64,000 nt of DNA from Nocardia cyriacigeorgica (GTDB lineage Bacteria; Actinomycetota; Actinomycetes; Mycobacteriales; Mycobacteriaceae): assembly GCF_010858045.1 (NCBI RefSeq), contig NZ_JAAGVC010000024.1:1-64000 (forward strand), given 5' to 3'. Below, in pieces: positions 60,039 through 64,000 of this stretch. The translations under genes and the position numbers were made by a program. Position 1 is the first letter of the stretch. Every line of letters starts with the position of its first letter. The notes below the pieces were generated by a model, which saw nothing but the letters and a program-made list of their open reading frames with translations, made no database searches and had not been told where the DNA came from.

Positions 60039-62418
60039 TCGACGCATCGACGTGCAACTGGTGAGCGGGCTCGGCCTGCCGTACGCCACTGGCGTCGAAA
60101 TCGAATTGACGGCCCCGGACAGCGGATTCGACATAGGTTTCGCCGCAGAGTGGGACGCCATCACCGCCGAGTTCGGTCCAATCACGCTCGAGCCGACCTT
60201 CGATACCGTCGGCGCGGCGGCCATCGGCGATATCAGCGATGCGATCCGCATGCTGGGCGAGGAACCACCTGATCTGTTCGAGTGGTTCTTCACCGAGATC
60301 GACGAAACACTCGCCGACGCATTGGTTTCGGCTTTGGCGGCACTGCCGTTCGTGGCTTGGGCCGGAGTGGCGCCCGACTTCTACCTGGCGAGCATGGTCT
60401 CCTGGGGAACCAATCCGCAGTCGACCCCGGCCCGCCTGCTGCGGCAGAAGCCCGAAGGTGTCGACGCCATCTATGCGTGGCAGGTACCGGGCGGGCGCGG
60501 CGAGGGAGTTCACATCGCCGATGTCGAATACAGCTGGGATCTCGCCCATGAGGACTTGGCCGGTGCCAGGATCGTCCGGCCGCATCCTGATCAGGACACC
60601 GACACCGGCCATGGAACGGCGGTCGCGGGAATCGTGCTCGCACCCGACAATGGCAAGGGATCGGTCGGTGTCGTGCCAATGGCGAGGATGACCGCGATGG
60701 CCATACGGGGCGGCGAAGCCGCGGCGATCGTCGAAGCCGCGACCGCCGTCGGGCCCGGCGGGATCGTGCTGGTCGAGATCTGCCAGCCGTTCTATGCCGG
60801 TTCCGAGAACCCGGACATCCCGATCGAGGTGTGGCCGCCGGTGAAAGCCGCGATTCACCGGGAAACACTGTTCGGGATCACCGTTGTCGAGCCCGCGGGC
60901 AACGGGCACGTCGATCTCGACGCCTTTCCGTTCCTCGCCCACCTCCAACCGGCATCGCCGTCCTACGTCGACTCGGGCGCGATCGTCGTCGGCGCGGCAG
61001 CAATCACTTCGCAAGACCCCGTATGGCGCCGAACCTTCACAACATACGGTCTGCGAGTCGACTGCTTTGCGCAAGGAGAGAGTGTGATCGCGCCGTCGCC
61101 GGCCGCAAACCAGCCTTACGACCCCGGGTTCGGAGGGACATCCGCGGCCAGCGCCATCATCTGCGGAGTCGTCGCCAGTATTCAGGGAATGGCGCTGGCG
61201 GCGACAGGAACGTTTCTGCACCCCCGAGACATCCGGCGGCTCGTGCGCAACTGGGATCTTGGCGTCCACACCGACCCGCCGCTGGACGGGCTCTCGACCA
61301 TGCCGATCCTCAGCGAGATCGCAAAACATCAGGGGTGGCGCCCCGCGCTGCCCCCGGCTCTCGTCGCGACCACCGCGGGATCGATCGCGCTGAGCTACCT
61401 CGACACGGACCTGCATCTCGTCCGCCGCGAATGGAGCTACCAACGCGGCTGGACCACCCCGTTGAAGACCGGCACCAGCGACGACACCTACGTAATGCAC
61501 GCGGTACAACCGGCGATGACGACCGGTCCGGGACCGCACGGCCTGACTCTCATCACCGACGCCGTCTACACCGGCCCGAACGGGCTCGGCTACTTCTGGT
61601 GGGCGACCGACGGGTCGTTCGGATCCGCGCAGATTCGACGGGCGCCGGCCGGCACGCTCGCCGGCGGGCGCGACCTGGCAACCGTTCGGCCCCGACCCCA
61701 CACCCTGGTCGCCATCGGCATCAACCCGGCAGGACATCTGGTCGCGCTCAACGGCGATATCGACGCGAAGCTGACAGCGGCAGGCCAGTTCGAGCCGTCA
61801 GTGGTGATCGACTCGGTCCGCCGCTACCTCGTGCCGTCCAACCCGGTGGCGGTGAGCGTCGCCCCCGACACCATCGACGCCATCATCATCGAAGACATCG
61901 GCGTGCTCGTCTGGTATCGCGGCAAACTCGGTGCGCCGTGGAAGAATCCGCTGTTCGGCCCGGTCGCTCCGCTGATGGTGCCGACCGCGAAGCCCGCCAT
62001 CGCCGCCACCGCGCAACGCATCGACGTCATCGCGGTCGGTGAGGAGGGCTGGCTGTACTCGTTCCCGATCGACCGCGTCAACCCGGAGATCGGCGATGCT
62101 CAGGCCGTCGACCCGTCGGTGCTGGTGAGCAGCTTCGCCACGACCGCCCTCGTCCGGACAGGCCCGCGCCTGGTCGCCCTCGCCGTCGACATCGAAGGGC
62201 AATTGCGTGCCGCCCACAAAGACGACGGCGGCACCTGGTCCGCCATGACCGTCGTCGCCGGCGCAATGCTGAGCCCCTTCGGCGGCGTGAGCGCCGTAGC
62301 CGTATCCACCGGAATCGTCGCCGTAGCGATGACCTCCGAAGGTCAGCCGTGCTGGACGACGTCCCAGAAAGGCACGGACTGGACCACGCTCATGCCGGTC
62401 GAGATCGACATCCTCTGA
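60031..62418 (+). CDS. Subtilisin-like serine protease with probable C-terminal beta-propeller, operon gene 5
   Basis: 795 residues from ATG at 60031. The S8 triad is Asp164 (HIADVEYSWDL), His194 (DTGHGTAVAG) and Ser371 (GFGGTSAASA), with oxyanion Asn291 (PAGNGHVDL). Residues 1-150 form a novel N-terminal domain. After about 440 the sequence turns into repeated beta units (TLVAIGINPAGHLVAL, DIGVLVWYRGKLGAPWKN, RIDVIAVGEEGWLYSF, RLVALAVDIEGQLRAAHKDDGG), like a PLL-type propeller lectin. There is no signal peptide, so the protease should act inside the cell or be released by another route. It is the last gene before a strong terminator. Confidence 0.88.
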   Translation: MVDRRIDVQLVSGLGLPYATGVEIELTAPDSGFDIGFAAEWDAITAEFGPITLEPTFDTVGAAAIGDISDAIRMLGEEPPDLFEWFFTEIDETLADALVSALAALPFVAWAGVAPDFYLASMVSWGTNPQSTPARLLRQKPEGVDAIYAWQVPGGRGEGVHIADVEYSWDLAHEDLAGARIVRPHPDQDTDTGHGTAVAGIVLAPDNGKGSVGVVPMARMTAMAIRGGEAAAIVEAATAVGPGGIVLVEICQPFYAGSENPDIPIEVWPPVKAAIHRETLFGITVVEPAGNGHVDLDAFPFLAHLQPASPSYVDSGAIVVGAAAITSQDPVWRRTFTTYGLRVDCFAQGESVIAPSPAANQPYDPGFGGTSAASAIICGVVASIQGMALAATGTFLHPRDIRRLVRNWDLGVHTDPPLDGLSTMPILSEIAKHQGWRPALPPALVATTAGSIALSYLDTDLHLVRREWSYQRGWTTPLKTGTSDDTYVMHAVQPAMTTGPGPHGLTLITDAVYTGPNGLGYFWWATDGSFGSAQIRRAPAGTLAGGRDLATVRPRPHTLVAIGINPAGHLVALNGDIDAKLTAAGQFEPSVVIDSVRRYLVPSNPVAVSVAPDTIDAIIIEDIGVLVWYRGKLGAPWKNPLFGPVAPLMVPTAKPAIAATAQRIDVIAVGEEGWLYSFPIDRVNPEIGDAQAVDPSVLVSSFATTALVRTGPRLVALAVDIEGQLRAAHKDDGGTWSAMTVVAGAMLSPFGGVSAVAVSTGIVAVAMTSEGQPCWTTSQKGTDWTTLMPVEIDIL

Positions 62419-62465
62419 CAGCGGATCGAGACTTACTGGATTGCTCGACGGCCAAGAACGAGAAC

Positions 62466-62509
62466 GGCCTCTGACCATTCAGAGTGAACTGCTGGTCAGA
62501 GGCCTTTTT
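62466..62509 (+). terminator. Rho-independent terminator of the five-gene operon
   Basis: GGCCTCTGACCA (62466-62477) pairs with TGGTCAGAGGCC (62493-62504) and is followed by TTTTT. It is the only classic U-tract terminator seen in the window. On the minus strand it follows the tRNA remnant at 62511 directly and may originally have been that tRNA's terminator. Confidence 0.88.
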
Positions 62510-62510
62510 C

Positions 62511-62545
62511 TGCTCCCCCATCTGGACTCGAACCAGAAACCTGCC
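62511..62545 (-). repeat. 3' fragment of a tRNA gene, probable attachment site
   Basis: On the minus strand the sequence gives a full T-arm (TCTGG, loop TTCGAGT, CCAGA), then the acceptor strand TGGGGGA and GCA. The tRNA body is missing: no anticodon stem pairs and no TCCCCCA 5' end lies upstream. The T-arm and acceptor look like tRNA-Asn. A 3' tRNA remnant next to an integrase is the usual trace of site-specific integration. Confidence 0.65.
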
Positions 62546-63041
62546 GAGGATCTGGCCGCACGACAACTGGGCACAACCGTCAGCCACGATCGACTACTCG
62601 AAATGGGCTCCGACCTCGTGTTATCGAGAAACGCGGCGCAACTCTCCGCAACTAATCGGGGCGCTGTACGACCCGACGACGAACAACTTTGTTGAGAGTT
62701 TCCTGCGAGTGGTTCGGGTTCGGATCCGGGTGCATTGCCGCATGCGTCGCACCTCTGAGACGTTCCGATTGGCCGCATGGCGGCGCGCCGCCACGACCCT
62801 GGCCCTCAACGATCAGGCTCCTCACCTTCCAAGTCGACGAACCATCGTACACGGTGGGGCCTTTGAGGTCTCGCAAAGACGACACGCCCGGGATGCACAA
62901 CACGCCGACAACTTCGCCCCTCAGCAACCTACCGGCAATCTAAGTCTCGACAGTGGATTCGAAGCCATGTTGGATATACCCACGCGTTCAGGAGGGCGGG
63001 CGCAGAGTCTCCCGTGCGGCACATAAGCGAAGGAGGTAACT
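62546..63041. other. Gene-poor DNA inside the presumed integrative element
   Basis: About 500 bp of mixed composition. Open frames here (for example 62652-62927 minus and 62484-63026 plus) lack ribosome sites or recognisable domains. The GC content and codon pattern differ from the rest of the window, consistent with degraded mobile DNA. Confidence 0.4.
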
Positions 63042-63569
63042 ATGGACATCACCTGTCCGACGTGCAGGCGGGTTGATTTCGTCCAGAGCGTGCCCGCTCT
63101 TTGTTCACAAGGCGTATCAACCGACTATTCCACCGCTATATACAGCGGGACGGGTTTAGCCGCGAGCGGGCTGGTCCCCGTGATCGGAACTGCCACGGTT
63201 GAACGCACGCAAACCTCGGCGTTGGCCGCCAGCCTGGCCCGCGAGCCAGAGACTCGTCCGACTGGTCGGCTATTTCTCATCGCATCAGTGTTGCTGCTTA
63301 TGGCACTGCTTATGGTGGTGCCAGCCGTCGACGCCTACAGGACCTACCAGCCCACCGAGCCCGGTGCGGCGCACTCCGTCAGTACCCTGGTTGGCGCTGC
63401 ACTGGTGCCCGGCATCTGGGCTATCCCTGCTTCACTACTTGCCGGTGCCGCAGTGCGGCGAAGCCTGCACAACTGGCGAGTCCTGCGGGTGCGGCCGCGC
63501 GCCAATGAAATCTGGCGAGCGGGTTTCTACTGCCACCGATTCCTTATTAACTCCGTGTGTTGCAGCTGA
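63042..63569 (+). CDS. Zinc-ribbon membrane protein, probably C-terminally damaged
   Basis: 175 residues from ATG at 63042 with an ideal GGAGGT seven bases upstream. It begins with a CPTC zinc-knuckle (MDITCPTCRRVDFVQSVPALCSQGVSTDYS), has a linker with LAASLA, two membrane segments (LFLIASVLLLMALLMVVPA, about 77-95, and ALVPGIWAIPASLLAGAAV, about 119-137) and a basic stretch ending IWRAGFYCHR. In relatives this tail normally continues with a second CxxC and a phenylalanine-rich end. Here it changes to FLINSVCCS, so the last dozen residues look replaced by a frameshift or insertion. The type is common on actinobacterial mobile elements. Confidence 0.6.
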   Translation: MDITCPTCRRVDFVQSVPALCSQGVSTDYSTAIYSGTGLAASGLVPVIGTATVERTQTSALAASLAREPETRPTGRLFLIASVLLLMALLMVVPAVDAYRTYQPTEPGAAHSVSTLVGAALVPGIWAIPASLLAGAAVRRSLHNWRVLRVRPRANEIWRAGFYCHRFLINSVCCS

Positions 63570-63596
63570 TCATGTTGCAGTACATAGAGGAGGGTG

Positions 63597-64000
63597 ATGT
63601 CCAGGTTGTGGACGGTGCATTGGGTTTCCGCGGAGCTGGCTGCTCCGTCCGGTCAGCATCCGCTGCTGGATGAGTGGCGGGATCTTGTCGAGCGGGAGGA
63701 GTCCTTCGGGCTGGATCCGGGTGACCCGTTCATGGTGGATCCGGACTTCCGGGTGGATGCGCGGTTGACGCGCTACTTCGGCCGGTCGTCGTTTGCGAAC
63801 CTTCGCAAGGCGACGAAGCGCTCGTACACCACGGATTATCGGGTGTTCTTCAATTTCTTGTGGAGCCGCGGGAAGTACTGGGATGCAGCAGATTACGATG
63901 ATTTGCTCGACTTCGAGGATTGGCGGCGGCGGTCGCCGCGGAACATGCGGCGGATCAGCGGCTCGAAGTGGAACCGGGAGTTGGCGGCGCTGAGTCGGCT
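63597..64000 (+). CDS. Tyrosine site-specific integrase, N-terminal part (runs off the right edge)
   Basis: 134 codons are visible from ATG at 63597 (GGAGGG upstream; an in-frame GTG at 63594 precedes it). The sequence reads MSRLWTVHWVSAELAAPSGQ, then DPFMVDPDFRVDARLTRYFG, SSFANLRKATKRSYTTDYRVFFNFLWSRGKYWDAADYDDLLDFEDWRRRSP. This is a core-binding SAM-like domain of tyrosine recombinases; the catalytic domain lies beyond base 64000. With the tRNA remnant at 62511 it defines an integrative element. Confidence 0.75.
   Translation, partial: MSRLWTVHWVSAELAAPSGQHPLLDEWRDLVEREESFGLDPGDPFMVDPDFRVDARLTRYFGRSSFANLRKATKRSYTTDYRVFFNFLWSRGKYWDAADYDDLLDFEDWRRRSPRNMRRISGSKWNRELAALSR

Noticed and set aside
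62511..62590. A complete tRNA gene on the minus strand
   Set aside because: T-arm and acceptor 3' strand are present, but no matching 5' acceptor, D-arm or paired anticodon stem can be found.
62484..63026. 180-residue frame in the mobile region
   Set aside because: No ribosome site, no recognisable domain, and its beginning is made of the tRNA remnant and terminator.
1..64000. CRISPR arrays, rRNA genes, complete insertion sequences
   Set aside because: No regularly spaced repeats, no rRNA-like stretches and no complete transposase gene with inverted ends were seen on reading.

Overview
The window is high-GC actinomycete DNA. A KstR-type steroid regulon, a KshA oxygenase, Ltp/DUF35 genes, EphD, WS/DGAT acyltransferases, an MMPL transporter, SigK/RskA and many TetR regulators together point to a mycolic-acid-containing member of the Mycobacteriales, most likely Nocardia or a close relative. 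This placement is inferred from gene content only.

Layout. 0-1.2 kb: two small glycine-rich membrane proteins (the first runs off the left edge) and a GRDP-like protein. 1.2-5 kb: a minus-strand operon of a metal-dependent hydrolase, a ferredoxin-type reductase and an EphD-like epoxide hydrolase/SDR fusion. 5-17 kb: a lipid and steroid catabolism block (WS/DGAT, hydrolase, FabG3-like SDR, aldehyde dehydrogenase, two DUF35 proteins, three Ltp-type thiolases, TetR, FadD). Five perfect copies of the KstR motif TNNAACNNGTTNNA lie in front of its transcription units. 17-29 kb: a membrane protein/small protein pair sharing a glycine-asparagine motif, a secreted lipase, an AccD carboxyltransferase, a serine hydrolase, a second WS/DGAT, a cold-shock protein, an MMPL transporter and MarR. 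30-33 kb: a light-response module (CarH/LitR-like MerR regulator, lipocalin, photolyase). 33-44 kb: several regulator-plus-enzyme sets with clear palindromic operators, then two RNHCP-domain proteins and a GlsB-like membrane protein. 44.5-46 kb: KshA with a coupled small protein. 46-50 kb: a fasciclin lipoprotein, a molybdopterin oxidoreductase and the RskA/SigK pair.

50.3-62.4 kb: the most unusual part is a tightly packed five-gene operon of very large proteins. They are a DUF6603-like protein, three large proteins that I cannot assign to a characterised function, and a subtilisin-like protease with a probable C-terminal beta-propeller and no signal peptide. Start and stop codons overlap or nearly touch throughout, and a strong terminator closes the unit. 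It looks like one multi-protein assembly or defence/stress machine of unknown role.

62.4-64 kb: directly after that terminator lies a minus-strand 3' fragment of a tRNA gene (probably tRNA-Asn). It is followed by gene-poor DNA, a C-terminally damaged zinc-ribbon membrane protein and the start of a tyrosine integrase. This reads as the left boundary of an integrative element that continues beyond the window.

The catabolic genes work together as follows. Sterol or fatty substrates are activated by FadD. Side chains are processed by dehydrogenases and by DUF35/Ltp aldol-lyase-type complexes. The ring system is opened by KshA. Surplus acyl groups can be stored as wax ester or triacylglycerol by the WS/DGAT enzymes. 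No intact tRNA, rRNA or CRISPR array was seen.
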